From Paucimonas lemoignei (GTDB taxonomy: Bacteria; Pseudomonadota; Gammaproteobacteria; Pseudomonadales; Pseudomonadaceae), in the NCBI GenBank assembly GCA_900475325.1, contig LS483371.1, positions 2,418,001 through 2,482,000 of the forward strand: a stretch of 64,000 nucleotides of DNA, written 5' to 3'. The notes beneath the pieces are model-generated. The model was not told the origin of the DNA. It ran no database searches and saw only the letters and a list, made by a program, of their open reading frames with translations. Position 1 is the stretch's first letter. Every line of letters starts with the position of its first letter. This document shows, in pieces, positions 51,245 through 60,516 of this stretch. Made by a program: the position numbers and the translations under genes.

Positions 51245-53626
51245 TCAGCTCGCGGCGGTGTTGCTCAGCGCCTTGTGCAATTTACTGATGAGGTCGCCTT
51301 CATTGAAAGGTTTCTGCACCACGGACGAGCCTTCCAGGCCGAGCACGTCGATGTCGGCGTAACCAGTGACGAACAGCACAGGCATGTCCGGGTATTGCTG
51401 GTGGACCAAAGACGCCAACTCGCCGCCGGTCATGCCGGGCATGGCAAAGTCGGTGAGCACCAGGTCAATGCCGCTGTCGAGCATTTCCATGGCCTGCAGG
51501 CCGCTGCCAGCCTGCCTGACGGCGTAACCCAATGATTGCAGCATCTGCAAGGTCACCGAGCGCACGGCCGGGTCATCATCGACCAGCAGGATGGTTCGCG
51601 AACCGCTTGGGCGCACCAGCGGTGGAGCGGCGACCTCTTCATCCGGCATGTCTTGGGGTTTGCCGACGCTGGGCAGGTACACCATGACCTTGGTGCCAAC
51701 CCCCAATTCGCTTTCGATCATGACCCCGCCGCCGGACTGCTTGGCGAAGCCGAACACCTGGGCCAGCCCCAGCCCGGAGCCTTTGCCGACGTCCTTGGTG
51801 GTGTAGAACGGCTCGAACGCGCGCAACAAGGTTTCCGGGCTCATGCCGCTGCCCGAGTCGCTGATGGCGAGCACCGCGTACTTGCCGGGCTCCGGGTCCT
51901 CGGGGCGAATGGCCGGGCGGGTGATTTCGGCGTTGAACGTGGAAAAGCACAACGAACCGCCCATTTCCATGGCGTCTCGTGCGTTGATCGCGAGGTTGAG
52001 GATGATCATCTCGGTCTGGGTCGGATCGCCCATGGCGTACCACAGGTCCGGGGCCAGGTCGGTGTTGATCCAGATGCTGCCGCCCAGCGCCCGAGCCAGC
52101 AGGGTGCCCATGTTCCTGACCGTGTCGTTGAGGCTGATGGCAGTCGGCTGCAAGCGCTGGCGGCGTGAGAAGGACAACAGTTGCGCCGTGAGTTTGGCCC
52201 CGCGTTCGCCAGCGTCCTTGACGTTCTGCAGGCGGTTGACGGTTTTGTCCAGGGTGCCGCGTTCGATGTCGCGGATGGCGAACGTGGTGCTGGTCAGGAT
52301 CACCGTCAGCAGGTTGTTGAAGTCGTGCGCCACGCCTGCGGTCAGCTGCCCGACCACTTCCAGGCGCTGCATCTGCTGCAGGTCGGCTTCGATGCGCTCG
52401 CGTTCGGTGATCTGCGCGCGCAAGCGCTGGTTGGCAGCAGCCAGCTCGTCGATGACCGCGCGTTCCTCGGTGATGTCGCGCACAGCGGCGTACATTAGGT
52501 CGCCTTCCGGGACGATGGTCCAGGACAGCCAGCGGTAGTCACCGGAGCGGTGTTTCATGCGGTTGACGAAACGGGTGGAAATGTTGCCCCGGGCAATGCT
52601 TTCCATCTCATGCACGGTCATGGCCACGTCCGCCGGGTGAATCAATTCCCACAGGCGCATCTGGCTGATCTGTTCATTGGACCAGCCCAGCGTGGCTTCC
52701 CAGGCGGGGTTGAACGAGATCGGCGTCATGTCCAGGCGCAATACCGCCAGCAGCTCTCGGGAAAGCTCCCAGGTGCGATCACGTTCTCGGGTGCGCAGCT
52801 CGATGCGCGCGCCCAGGGCTTCGTTGAGTTCGACCAGCTCGCGGGTGGCCTGCTTGCGCTCGGTGATGTCCTGCATGACTCCGGTGAAGCGCACACAGCG
52901 GCCTTTCTCGAACACCGAGCGACCGTTGGAAAACAACCAGCGCGATCGGCCATCGGGCATCAATGCGCGGTATTCGATCTGGTAGTCGCCTTCACGGGTC
53001 AGGGCTTCGTGGATGCGCGACTCCAGCAGCGGTCGATCATCGGGGTGACAGCGGGCCAGCAGAAAGGCCAGATCGACCTGGCTGTTGGGCAGGATTTCAT
53101 ACAAGGCGTTGCAGCGTTCATCCCAGAGCATGCGCCCCAGTGTGGGCTGGAATTCCCAGACGCCCATCATGGCGGCTTCGATAGCGAGCCGCGCACGGAC
53201 TTCAACTTCTTGCAGGGCGGTTTCAGCAGCCCGGCGCTTGACCCGTTCGCGAACCTCGGAGACCGCACGCTTGACGGCCTTGGGCAGCATTTTGAGGTTT
53301 TGCTTGAGGACGTAATCCACCGCCCCCAGGCGCATCATCTCCACGGCCTGCTGTTCGCCGAAGATGCCGGACAGGAAAATGAACGGGGTTTCGGGCGCCA
53401 GTTCCCGCGCGATTTTCAAAACGTCAGCGCCGGACGAGCCCGGCAGCAGGAAGTCGCAGAGCACGGCATCAAACACCTGCTCACTCAATGCCTTGGCCGC
53501 GCCCTGGTGGTTATGAACCAGGGTTGAATCCACTTCGATGCCGCTGGCCTCCAATGCCAAGAGCGTCAGCTCCGCATCGTGCGGGCTGTCTTCAATCAGG
53601 AGAATCTTGAGTTGGCTGAATGGCAT
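51245..53626 (-). CDS. Hybrid histidine kinase, REC-PAS-PAS-HisKA-HATPase-REC
   Basis: 793-residue soluble signalling protein, last gene of the phytochrome operon. The N-terminal receiver has phosphoacceptor D58 (VFDAVLCDFLLPG). Two PAS domains span about 150-280 and 295-410. The kinase core has H434 in GQLTAGVAHDFNNLLTVIL and the ATPase motifs LNLAINARDAM, PFYTTKDVGKGSGLGLAQV. A second receiver ends the chain, with D726 in LVLTDFAMPGMTGG. A receiver at the front lets another kinase, probably the phytochrome, gate this one. It lies 29 bp after the stand-alone receiver gene. Confidence 0.94.
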   Translation of the reverse strand: MPFSQLKILLIEDSPHDAELTLLALEASGIEVDSTLVHNHQGAAKALSEQVFDAVLCDFLLPGSSGADVLKIARELAPETPFIFLSGIFGEQQAVEMMRLGAVDYVLKQNLKMLPKAVKRAVSEVRERVKRRAAETALQEVEVRARLAIEAAMMGVWEFQPTLGRMLWDERCNALYEILPNSQVDLAFLLARCHPDDRPLLESRIHEALTREGDYQIEYRALMPDGRSRWLFSNGRSVFEKGRCVRFTGVMQDITERKQATRELVELNEALGARIELRTRERDRTWELSRELLAVLRLDMTPISFNPAWEATLGWSNEQISQMRLWELIHPADVAMTVHEMESIARGNISTRFVNRMKHRSGDYRWLSWTIVPEGDLMYAAVRDITEERAVIDELAAANQRLRAQITERERIEADLQQMQRLEVVGQLTAGVAHDFNNLLTVILTSTTFAIRDIERGTLDKTVNRLQNVKDAGERGAKLTAQLLSFSRRQRLQPTAISLNDTVRNMGTLLARALGGSIWINTDLAPDLWYAMGDPTQTEMIILNLAINARDAMEMGGSLCFSTFNAEITRPAIRPEDPEPGKYAVLAISDSGSGMSPETLLRAFEPFYTTKDVGKGSGLGLAQVFGFAKQSGGGVMIESELGVGTKVMVYLPSVGKPQDMPDEEVAAPPLVRPSGSRTILLVDDDPAVRSVTLQMLQSLGYAVRQAGSGLQAMEMLDSGIDLVLTDFAMPGMTGGELASLVHQQYPDMPVLFVTGYADIDVLGLEGSSVVQKPFNEGDLISKLHKALSNTAAS

Positions 53627-53655
53627 TAAGTCGACTGCGCTTTAATCAATACAGG

Positions 53656-54117
53656 TCAGGAACCGGGACGACGTTGTGCTCTGACCGAGCCTGGCGGCGG
53701 TTCGTTCAGCACGGCCCAGAAAATTCCCAGGTCGGAGATGGCGCTGACGAACTCCTTGAACTCCACCGGTTTGACCACGTAAGCGTTGACGCCCAATTGA
53801 TAGGCACGGGACAAGTCCGGCTCTTCGCGGGAGGAGGTCAGCATGACCACGGGGATGCTGCGCAGCTCCTCGGACTGGCGAATCGCGTCCAGCACTTGCA
53901 AACCATCGACCTTGGGCAGTTTCAGGTCCAGCAGCAGCACGGCCGGGTTGCCGTCCGAGCGATCGGCGTAAGCATGGCGGCGGAACAGGTAGTCCAGAGC
54001 CTCGGCCCCGTCACGCAGGACGATCACTTCGTTGGCCAGCTGGCTGCGCTCCAGCGCCACCAGGGTCAGCTCCAGATCATGGGGGTTGTCTTCGACCAGC
54101 AGGATCGGCTTAAGCAT
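53656..54117 (-). CDS. Stand-alone receiver (Rcp1-type response regulator)
   Basis: 153-residue single-domain response regulator. It has the long form typical of partners of phytochromes: ILLVEDNPHDLELTLVALE at the start, phosphoacceptor D64 in AVLLLDLKLPKVDGLQVL, and VMLTSSREEPDLSRAYQLGV with the conserved Ser/Lys region VVKPVEFKEF. The ATG at 54117 is preferred to one at 54144. It lies 31 bp downstream of the phytochrome gene and is most likely phosphorylated by it. It has no output domain, so it probably relays to the hybrid kinase or to another protein. Confidence 0.93.
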   Translation of the reverse strand: MLKPILLVEDNPHDLELTLVALERSQLANEVIVLRDGAEALDYLFRRHAYADRSDGNPAVLLLDLKLPKVDGLQVLDAIRQSEELRSIPVVMLTSSREEPDLSRAYQLGVNAYVVKPVEFKEFVSAISDLGIFWAVLNEPPPGSVRAQRRPGS

Positions 54118-54148
54118 TGGTTTCTCTCCGCGCTCTCTATTCACGAGC

Positions 54149-56407
54149 TCAGGCGTTTGGAGTTAAAGGTTTGTGAGGCAGTGTGAAGGAGAAAACAGCG
54201 CCCTCATTGAGCACACCGTTGGCCTGCACAGTCCCGCCATGACGTTCGATGATGCGTCTGACGTTGGCCAGGCCGATGCCTGTGCCTTCAAATTCTTCCA
54301 TTCGATGCAGGCGCTGAAACACCCCGAACAGTTTGTCGGCGTAGCGCATGTCAAAGCCCACGCCGTTATCGCGGACGCTGACCGTTACCCCGTTTTCATG
54401 CTCGACCGCTTCGACTTCGATCACGGCAACGGCTTCATTGCGCGTGTACTTGATGGCGTTGGCCAGCAGGTTGCGCATCGCCAGATGCAAAAAGGCCGGG
54501 TCGGCGATGATGATGGGCAACTCGCGAACCACCCACTCGATGGTGCGGCCCTGGTAATCGGGAGCCATTTCGCGCTTGATCGAATCGACCATGGCCGTGA
54601 GGTTGACTTCCGACTGGCGCATGGCCGAGCGGCCCATCTGGGAAAAGCTCAGCAGGTTGTCCACCAGGGTGCCGGCAAACTTGGCCGATTCACCGATGGT
54701 GCCCAGGAACCGTTGCCCGCGCTCGGACAGGTTGCCCTGCTCCATGTCGCTGAGCAGCTCGGCATAACCGGCAATATGGCGCAACGGCGCGCGCAAATCG
54801 TGTGAAACGCTGTAGGAAAAGGCTTCGAGTTCCTTGTTGCTGCGCTTGAGCTCGGTGGCCAGCTGGGCCATTTCTTCCGCTTTGCGCAGCACGATGCCGA
54901 GTACCGCCAGGCGTAGTTCCGCAACGCCTTCCAGCTCGGTTTCCTGCCAGGGGGTGGAAAAGCCCTCGACGGTCTGCTTCCAGAGTTCGAAGCTTTGCCG
55001 CGGGCTCAACGCGCCGCTCTGATCGACAGTTTTTCCCGGACGACCCGCCCAGTTGACGACTTGGGTCTGCTCGGGCTTGAACCAGATCAGGTAATTGGAA
55101 TGCAGCTCTGAAATGGACACCGCCAGAGCGCCGCTTACCGACTTTGCCAGTGCAGGCAGCTGGGGAACGTCTTGCCCGACGTTATCGGTTTCGAAGATCT
55201 CGGCACCGCCGCGTTCAGCCAGCCATGCAGCCAGTGCGCGCACCTGCTTTTCGGGTGGGGTCTGGCCGAACAGGTCGCATTCTTCTTCGGACACCACGGC
55301 CGCGCCGCTGGCGCCGACGAAGCGCACGAAGGTTTCAGGCAACGACTTGAGGCCTCTGAACACGCTGTCATGGTCAGCCATGGCGGCGAGCATGTGCACG
55401 ATGTCTTTGCGCAGGCTCAGCATGCGCTGGTTGCGCAGGTGCGCTTCTTTGGTTTCGACCTGCAGCGACAACACCCGGCCCAGCAACTCACAGGCCGAGC
55501 GGGTCTGGAAGCTGACCGGGTGCGGTGCCTGGTTATGGCAGGAAATCAGGCCCCACAGCTGGCCGTCGACCACGATGGAAATCGACATCGACGCGCCGGT
55601 GCCCATGTTGCGCATGTATTGCAGGTGCACGGGGGAAACGCTGCGCAAGGTGGCGTAGCTCAGGTCCAGGGGCTGTCCGGTGGACGGGTTGTGCTCGGGG
55701 ATAATCGGCGATGGCACGTAATAGGCATCGGCAATGATCCGGATCCGGTTGGCGCAATACAGCTCGCGAGCCTGGCGGGGGATGTCCGAGGCCGGGAAGC
55801 ACAGGCCCAGGTAACTCGGGTAGCCCGGGTCAGCAGCTTCGGCGTTGACAATGCCATTGCCGTCTCTGTCGAAGCGGTAGGCATTGACTCGGCCAAAGCC
55901 GGTAATGCGCTTGATGAAGCGCGCGGAGCGATCACACAGCTCGTCGACGCTTTCTTCTTCGCGCATCTGGCTGATGAACGAGCGCACCAGTGGATACAAC
56001 TTGCCGTGGGCCGTGGCGGTATCGCTGGCGGGTTCGAACTCGGCAATCAATAACCCGGCGTGACGATGCAGCATCATGGCGACTGGCTGAGCGCCGCGCG
56101 CGCCTTTGATGAACGTCACATCGCCAACGTGGAAAGGTTGGGATTCTTCTTCCTCAAGCTCGCCAAGTTCGGCAACCGACGCCGAACCATTTTTGACCAG
56201 CGAGTCGAGCTCGCAACCCAACAGCGCGCTGGCGTCGACATCCAGCCACTGGGTGATGTTTTCGCTGATCTGCACAATGGTCATCGACGGTTCTTCGATG
56301 ACAATCAGAAAACCTTGGGGCTGAATGCTGCCTGGGATCCGGATCGGTTCGCGAGCGCAATTATCGATGGCCGCTTGCAGCGATGCCTGAGTGTCAGTAG
56401 CAGTCAA
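54149..56407 (-). CDS. bphP: Bacteriophytochrome histidine kinase
   Basis: 752-residue red/far-red photoreceptor kinase: PAS (about 15-120), GAF (about 140-305), PHY (about 320-500) and kinase core (about 520-745). The biliverdin-linking Cys is C17, just before EPIRIPGSIQPQG. The GAF signature FPASDIPRQARELYCANRI and SPVHLQYMRNMGTGASMSIS are intact. The usual PHG of the PAS motif reads PQG here. The phosphoaccepting H536 is in FSYSVSHDLRAPLRHIAGYA and the ATPase motifs are NLLANAIKYTRN and GTGIGLANVRRIIERHGG. No heme oxygenase gene (bphO) is next to it. Confidence 0.96.
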   Translation of the reverse strand: MTATDTQASLQAAIDNCAREPIRIPGSIQPQGFLIVIEEPSMTIVQISENITQWLDVDASALLGCELDSLVKNGSASVAELGELEEEESQPFHVGDVTFIKGARGAQPVAMMLHRHAGLLIAEFEPASDTATAHGKLYPLVRSFISQMREEESVDELCDRSARFIKRITGFGRVNAYRFDRDGNGIVNAEAADPGYPSYLGLCFPASDIPRQARELYCANRIRIIADAYYVPSPIIPEHNPSTGQPLDLSYATLRSVSPVHLQYMRNMGTGASMSISIVVDGQLWGLISCHNQAPHPVSFQTRSACELLGRVLSLQVETKEAHLRNQRMLSLRKDIVHMLAAMADHDSVFRGLKSLPETFVRFVGASGAAVVSEEECDLFGQTPPEKQVRALAAWLAERGGAEIFETDNVGQDVPQLPALAKSVSGALAVSISELHSNYLIWFKPEQTQVVNWAGRPGKTVDQSGALSPRQSFELWKQTVEGFSTPWQETELEGVAELRLAVLGIVLRKAEEMAQLATELKRSNKELEAFSYSVSHDLRAPLRHIAGYAELLSDMEQGNLSERGQRFLGTIGESAKFAGTLVDNLLSFSQMGRSAMRQSEVNLTAMVDSIKREMAPDYQGRTIEWVVRELPIIIADPAFLHLAMRNLLANAIKYTRNEAVAVIEVEAVEHENGVTVSVRDNGVGFDMRYADKLFGVFQRLHRMEEFEGTGIGLANVRRIIERHGGTVQANGVLNEGAVFSFTLPHKPLTPNA

Positions 56408-56762
56408 AACTTCCCCCTTTTGAGGCTTTTGAGACGGGTGGACGCGCGCTCAGGTGATGAGCTGGCAATCGTCGAAAGGCATTCGTCCCGAAAAATCCGA
56501 TGACACAGTATCAAATTATGAGAAAGCAAACTGCCACCGTTAAGCAGATAGGTGGTTGTTTTTAATAACTACAGAGGCGATCAAGCGTGTTTGCCAGGGC
56601 AAGCTCGCGGGCAACACGGCCTTGGCTCAGCGTCCCGGATGCTCATGATTGAGCTGGCAATGACCGTATGACCGGAGTGTCATGTTCGATGGCGCTTACA
56701 GTCATTGCTGATTGGCCAACCGGTACGCACAATCCCCTCTGGTTTGCTCACTGGGTGTCGGT
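56408..56762. other. Intergenic region between bphP and the hydrolase operon
   Basis: 355 bp of divergent promoter DNA with no credible gene. A hairpin GCCACC/GGTGGT with a 12-base loop followed by TGTTTTTAA (56533-56563) looks like a weak plus-strand terminator, but nothing is transcribed into it that I can see. A REP-like half (CAAGCTCGCGGGCAA) is near 56600. Confidence 0.4.
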
Positions 56763-57560
56763 ATGTCGCAACAGGTGTTCTTCGCTCACGCCAACGGGTT
56801 CCCCTCGGCCACCTACGGCAAGCTGTTCACGGCTCTGGCGCCGGACTACGTCGTGAGCCACCTTGAGCAACACGCCCATGACCCGCGTTTTCCGGTGGAC
56901 GACAACTGGCTCAATCTGGTGGATGAGTTGATTCACCACCTGCGCGAGCAAGAGGGGCCGGTCTGGGGGGTTGGGCATTCCCTGGGCGGGGTGCTGCATT
57001 TTCATGCGGCGCTGCGCTGCCCCGAGTTGTATCGCGGTGTGGTGATGCTGGATTCGCCGGTCCTGACCCTTGCCGACCAGTGGATGATCCGCGCCGCCAA
57101 GCGCTTTGGTTTCATCGACCGCATCACCCCGGCCGGGCGTACCCTTGGGCGTCGTGAAGCCTTTGCCGACCTTGAGTCGGCGCGGCTGTACTTCGCGGGC
57201 AAGACGCTGTTTCGCCGTTTCGATCCGGAATGCTTCGACGCCTACCTGCAGCACGGCTTGCTGGCCGACGGCGAGCAACTGCGGTTGCGATTTGACCCCG
57301 CGACCGAGATCAGCATTTATCGCAGTATTCCCCACACTCGCCCCGGCCGGCCGCGCCAGCTCAACGTCCCGCTGGCCATGGTGCGCGGTGAGCAGAGCAG
57401 GGTGGTGATGCGTCACCATGCGCGCTCGGTGCGCAGCCTGCCTCAGGGCGAGTACCTGTCGGTGCCGGGTGGGCATATGTTCCCGCTGGAGCAACCGGAT
57501 GCCACGGCGTTGCTCCTCAAAACCTTGTTCAGCCGCTGGTCCGCAGGTGTTCGTCCATGA
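56763..57560 (+). CDS. Alpha/beta hydrolase
   Basis: 265-residue hydrolase fold. The nucleophile elbow is GVGHSLGGVLHF (Ser), preceded by the oxyanion region VFFAHANGFPSATYGKLF. The C-terminal His is in SVPGGHMFPLEQPD. The ATG at 56763 is preferred to the upstream frame start at 56712. Its stop codon overlaps the start of the next hydrolase gene by 4 bp, so they are cotranscribed. The substrate is unknown; it may be an esterase or lipid-related enzyme. Confidence 0.88.
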   Translation: MSQQVFFAHANGFPSATYGKLFTALAPDYVVSHLEQHAHDPRFPVDDNWLNLVDELIHHLREQEGPVWGVGHSLGGVLHFHAALRCPELYRGVVMLDSPVLTLADQWMIRAAKRFGFIDRITPAGRTLGRREAFADLESARLYFAGKTLFRRFDPECFDAYLQHGLLADGEQLRLRFDPATEISIYRSIPHTRPGRPRQLNVPLAMVRGEQSRVVMRHHARSVRSLPQGEYLSVPGGHMFPLEQPDATALLLKTLFSRWSAGVRP

Positions 57561-58411
57561 GCCATGCTGTCGAAGAAGTCCGCTTGAGCCTGCCACACAT
57601 CGAGCTGGCCGCTCACCTGTTCGGCCCGGAGGACGGCCAGCCGGTGATCGCCTTGCACGGCTGGCTCGATAATGCCAACAGCTTCGCTCGGCTGGCACCC
57701 AAGCTGAAAGGGCTGCGCATCGTCGCGCTGGATCTGGCCGGGCATGGACATTCCAGCCACCGCCCGCCGGGCGCCGGATATTCGCTACCCGACTATGTGC
57801 ACGATGTGCTGCAGGTGGCCGAGCAATTGGGGTGGCAGCGGTTTTCGCTGCTGGGGCATTCGCTGGGGGCAATCATCTCGGTATTTCTGGCTGGTGCAAT
57901 GCCTGAGCGGGTCGAGCGGCTGGCGCTGATCGACGGGCTGATCCCGCCCACCGGCAAGCCTGACGACGCCCCTGAACAACTGGGCAGATCATTGCTGGCG
58001 CAGCTACGGTTGGGCCACAAGCGCAAGCCGATTTACGCCGATCAGGATCAGGCGATTCAAGCACGCATGAAAGGCGCCGTGGCCGTCACTCGCGAGGCGG
58101 CCGAGTTGCTGGCCCAGCGTGGCTTGATGCCGGTGCCCGGAGGCTACACCTGGCGCAGCGACAGCCGCCTCACTTTGCCGTCGGCGGTCCGCATCACCAC
58201 CGATCAGGCCATGGCGTTTGTCGCAGCAATCGGGTGTCCGACACATTTGGTAGTAGCTTCTCAGGGCCTGCTTGCGCAGAATCAGGCGCTGCTGTCAGAC
58301 CTGCCTTTTGCCGTCACAAGCCTGTCAGGTAGCCATCATCTGCATCTGGACGATGAATCCGGGGCACAAGCTGTTGCAGACTGTTTCAATCGCTTCTTTG
58401 CCGCTCCTTGA
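57557..58411 (+). CDS. Alpha/beta hydrolase (second of the pair)
   Basis: 284-residue hydrolase. HGWLDNANSFARLAP is the oxyanion motif, LLGHSLGAIISVF carries the nucleophile Ser, and SLSGSHHLHLDDE carries the catalytic His. It starts within the stop codon of the preceding hydrolase. The DUF4892 gene follows after 50 bp. The three-gene order suggests an operon; the shared role is not known. Confidence 0.9.
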   Translation: MSHAVEEVRLSLPHIELAAHLFGPEDGQPVIALHGWLDNANSFARLAPKLKGLRIVALDLAGHGHSSHRPPGAGYSLPDYVHDVLQVAEQLGWQRFSLLGHSLGAIISVFLAGAMPERVERLALIDGLIPPTGKPDDAPEQLGRSLLAQLRLGHKRKPIYADQDQAIQARMKGAVAVTREAAELLAQRGLMPVPGGYTWRSDSRLTLPSAVRITTDQAMAFVAAIGCPTHLVVASQGLLAQNQALLSDLPFAVTSLSGSHHLHLDDESGAQAVADCFNRFFAAP

Positions 58412-58461
58412 CTTGCGGCGGGCAACTGCCGACGCTGGGCAGGTTGAAACAGGAATCAATC

Positions 58462-59364
58462 ATGACGGACCTAACTCCGGTAGTATCAGGTCGGCACTCT
58501 GCCGGCCTTGTTCAAATGCCCACTCTTCACGCCATCTGCGCGCCGCGACGTTTGCCCCACGCACTGGCAGCCATGCTCTGCGCCTCGCTGTTGAGCACGG
58601 CGGTGATGGCCGCTGATGCGCCTGGTAGCAGCGACCTGCCTATGGTGCCTCGGCTGACCGACGCCGAGATCGTTGACTATCGACCTGCCACCGAGCTTGA
58701 GCGGATCTACCCCATGGGCTCGATCCGCAAGATCAGCGGCCAGCTGCGCTTTGACGGGCAGGTGAGCGCGCGGGGCAATGTGACGGGCGTGACCTATCAG
58801 TTGCCTTCGGAACGCACGTCTGCCGAAGCCTTTACCGCTGCGCGCGAAGCGCTGCAGGCCCAGGGTGCCGAGCTGTTGTTCTGGTGCCAGGCCCGCGATT
58901 GCGGCGAAAGCAGCCTGTGGGCCAATGAAGTATTCGGCAACGCCAAACTCTACGGCGCCGATGAGCAGCAAGCGTATTTGCTGCTGCGTCTGGCTGAGCC
59001 GCAAAGTGACACCCTGGTGGCCTTGTATGGCATCACTCGGGGTAATCGCCGCGCCTACCTGCATGTCGAGCAGTTTGACTCCGGCGCACCGCTGGGCGAG
59101 TTGATGCCTACGTCGGCCACCTTGCTGCGCCAACTCAAGAGCACTGGCAAGCTGGCACTGCCCAGGCTGAGCGGTGCACCCTCCGCCGATTGGGTGACGT
59201 TGCTGTCCCGCGGGCTGAACCTGGACAGCAGCTTGCGCGCCACCATTTCCGGCCCCGACCGTGAAGCCTGGCGTGAAGCGCTAGTCGCCAAAGGCGTGCG
59301 TGCCGCGCGACTGGAAGCGGGCAGCGACGCGGGTAAAGGGCTGTTGATCGAGGTCATCCGCTAG
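58462..59364 (+). CDS. DUF4892-family exported protein
   Basis: 300-residue protein of the DUF4892 family common in Pseudomonas. A signal-like hydrophobic segment lies at about residues 36-52 (AAMLCASLLSTAVMAADA), unusually far from the chosen start. The mature part opens VPRLTDAEIVDYRPATELER and has a cysteine pair in CQARDCGES. AGGAA 7 bp before the ATG at 58462 supports it; a later ATG at 58516 would give a more normal signal peptide but has no ribosome binding site. Function is unknown, probably periplasmic or outer-membrane. Confidence 0.85.
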   Translation: MTDLTPVVSGRHSAGLVQMPTLHAICAPRRLPHALAAMLCASLLSTAVMAADAPGSSDLPMVPRLTDAEIVDYRPATELERIYPMGSIRKISGQLRFDGQVSARGNVTGVTYQLPSERTSAEAFTAAREALQAQGAELLFWCQARDCGESSLWANEVFGNAKLYGADEQQAYLLLRLAEPQSDTLVALYGITRGNRRAYLHVEQFDSGAPLGELMPTSATLLRQLKSTGKLALPRLSGAPSADWVTLLSRGLNLDSSLRATISGPDREAWREALVAKGVRAARLEAGSDAGKGLLIEVIR

Positions 59365-59457
59365 GCTGACGAAAGGGCGAACCTGACGCTGGTCACGTTC
59401 GCCGTTATGCTTGAACCCTGAGCCCGACTCCTGGGCTATTTTTTTACTGGATAAGCC

Positions 59458-60504
59458 ATGTTCAATAACGATCGCCTGTTGGTGCAGATCCTGCTCCTGG
59501 CGCTGCTCGGCGCGTGCGTCTGGGTGATGGCGCCGTTCTGGTCGGCGTTGTTCTGGGGCGCGGTGCTGGCCTTTGCCAGTTGGCCGCTGATGCGCTTGCT
59601 GACGCGCTGGTTCAACGGCCGCGAATCCCTGGCGGCGCTGGTGCTGACCCTGGGCTGGATGGTGCTGGTGGCAGCGCCGCTGGTGTGGCTAGGCTTTAAC
59701 CTTGCCGATCACGTACGTGACGTGACGTTGTTCATCAAGGACGTGCAAGTGGACGGTTTGCCCGATCCACCCACCTGGCTGGCGGGCATTCCGTTTGTCG
59801 GCGAGCGTCTGGTCGGTTTCTGGAACAGCATTGACGAGCAAGGCGCGGCGCTGATGACGACGATCAAGCCGTATCTGGGGCAGGTGGGTAACTTCCTGTT
59901 GGCCCGTAGTGCGCAGATCGGCGGCGGGATTCTCGAACTGACCCTGAGCCTGCTGTTTGCGTTTTTCTTCTACCGTGACGGTCCGCGGCTTGCCGCTTTC
60001 GTGCTCAGCTTGCTGGAGCGGCTGATCGGCGATCGGGCTCAGTACTATCTGGATCTGGTGGCGGGCACTGTGCAGAGGGTGGTCAATGGGGTGATTGGCA
60101 CTGCAGCCGCTCAGGCGGTGCTGGCGCTGATCGGCTTCCTGATCGCCGGGGTGCCGGGAGCGCTGGTGCTGGGCATCCTGACCTTCATGTTCAGCCTGAT
60201 CCCCATGGGCCCACCGCTGGTGTGGATCCCGGCCACCGCCTGGTTGGTATGGAATGGCGAATACGGCATGGCGGTGTTTCTCGGTATCTGGGGCACCTTC
60301 GTCATCAGTGGCGTCGACAACGTCCTCAAGCCGTATCTGATCAGTCGCGGCGGTAACCTGCCTTTGGTGATCGTATTGCTCGGCGTTTTCGGCGGACTGC
60401 TGGCGTTCGGCTTTATCGGGCTGTTCATCGGCCCGACGCTGCTGGCAGTGGCCTACAGCCTGTTGACCGACTGGGTGCGCAGCGAGCGTTCGCCTCGTAG
60501 CTGA
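59458..60504 (+). CDS. AI-2E/PerM-family transporter (YdiK-like)
   Basis: 348-residue membrane protein of the AI-2E exporter family. About eight membrane segments. Typical motifs are FYRDGPRLAAFVLSLLERL in the middle and LPLVIVLLGVFGGLLAFGFI with GLFIGPTLLAVAYSLL at the end. It lies 93 bp after the DUF4892 gene and converges on an MFS gene 12 bp away. Substrates in this family are varied and not settled, so autoinducer export should not be assumed. Confidence 0.92.
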   Translation: MFNNDRLLVQILLLALLGACVWVMAPFWSALFWGAVLAFASWPLMRLLTRWFNGRESLAALVLTLGWMVLVAAPLVWLGFNLADHVRDVTLFIKDVQVDGLPDPPTWLAGIPFVGERLVGFWNSIDEQGAALMTTIKPYLGQVGNFLLARSAQIGGGILELTLSLLFAFFFYRDGPRLAAFVLSLLERLIGDRAQYYLDLVAGTVQRVVNGVIGTAAAQAVLALIGFLIAGVPGALVLGILTFMFSLIPMGPPLVWIPATAWLVWNGEYGMAVFLGIWGTFVISGVDNVLKPYLISRGGNLPLVIVLLGVFGGLLAFGFIGLFIGPTLLAVAYSLLTDWVRSERSPRS

Positions 60505-60516
60505 TTGCCAGCAGAT

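Noticed and set aside
56533..56563. A second orphan sRNA ending at the weak terminator-like hairpin
   Set aside because: The loop is large, the T run is broken and no structured RNA or promoter could be seen before it.
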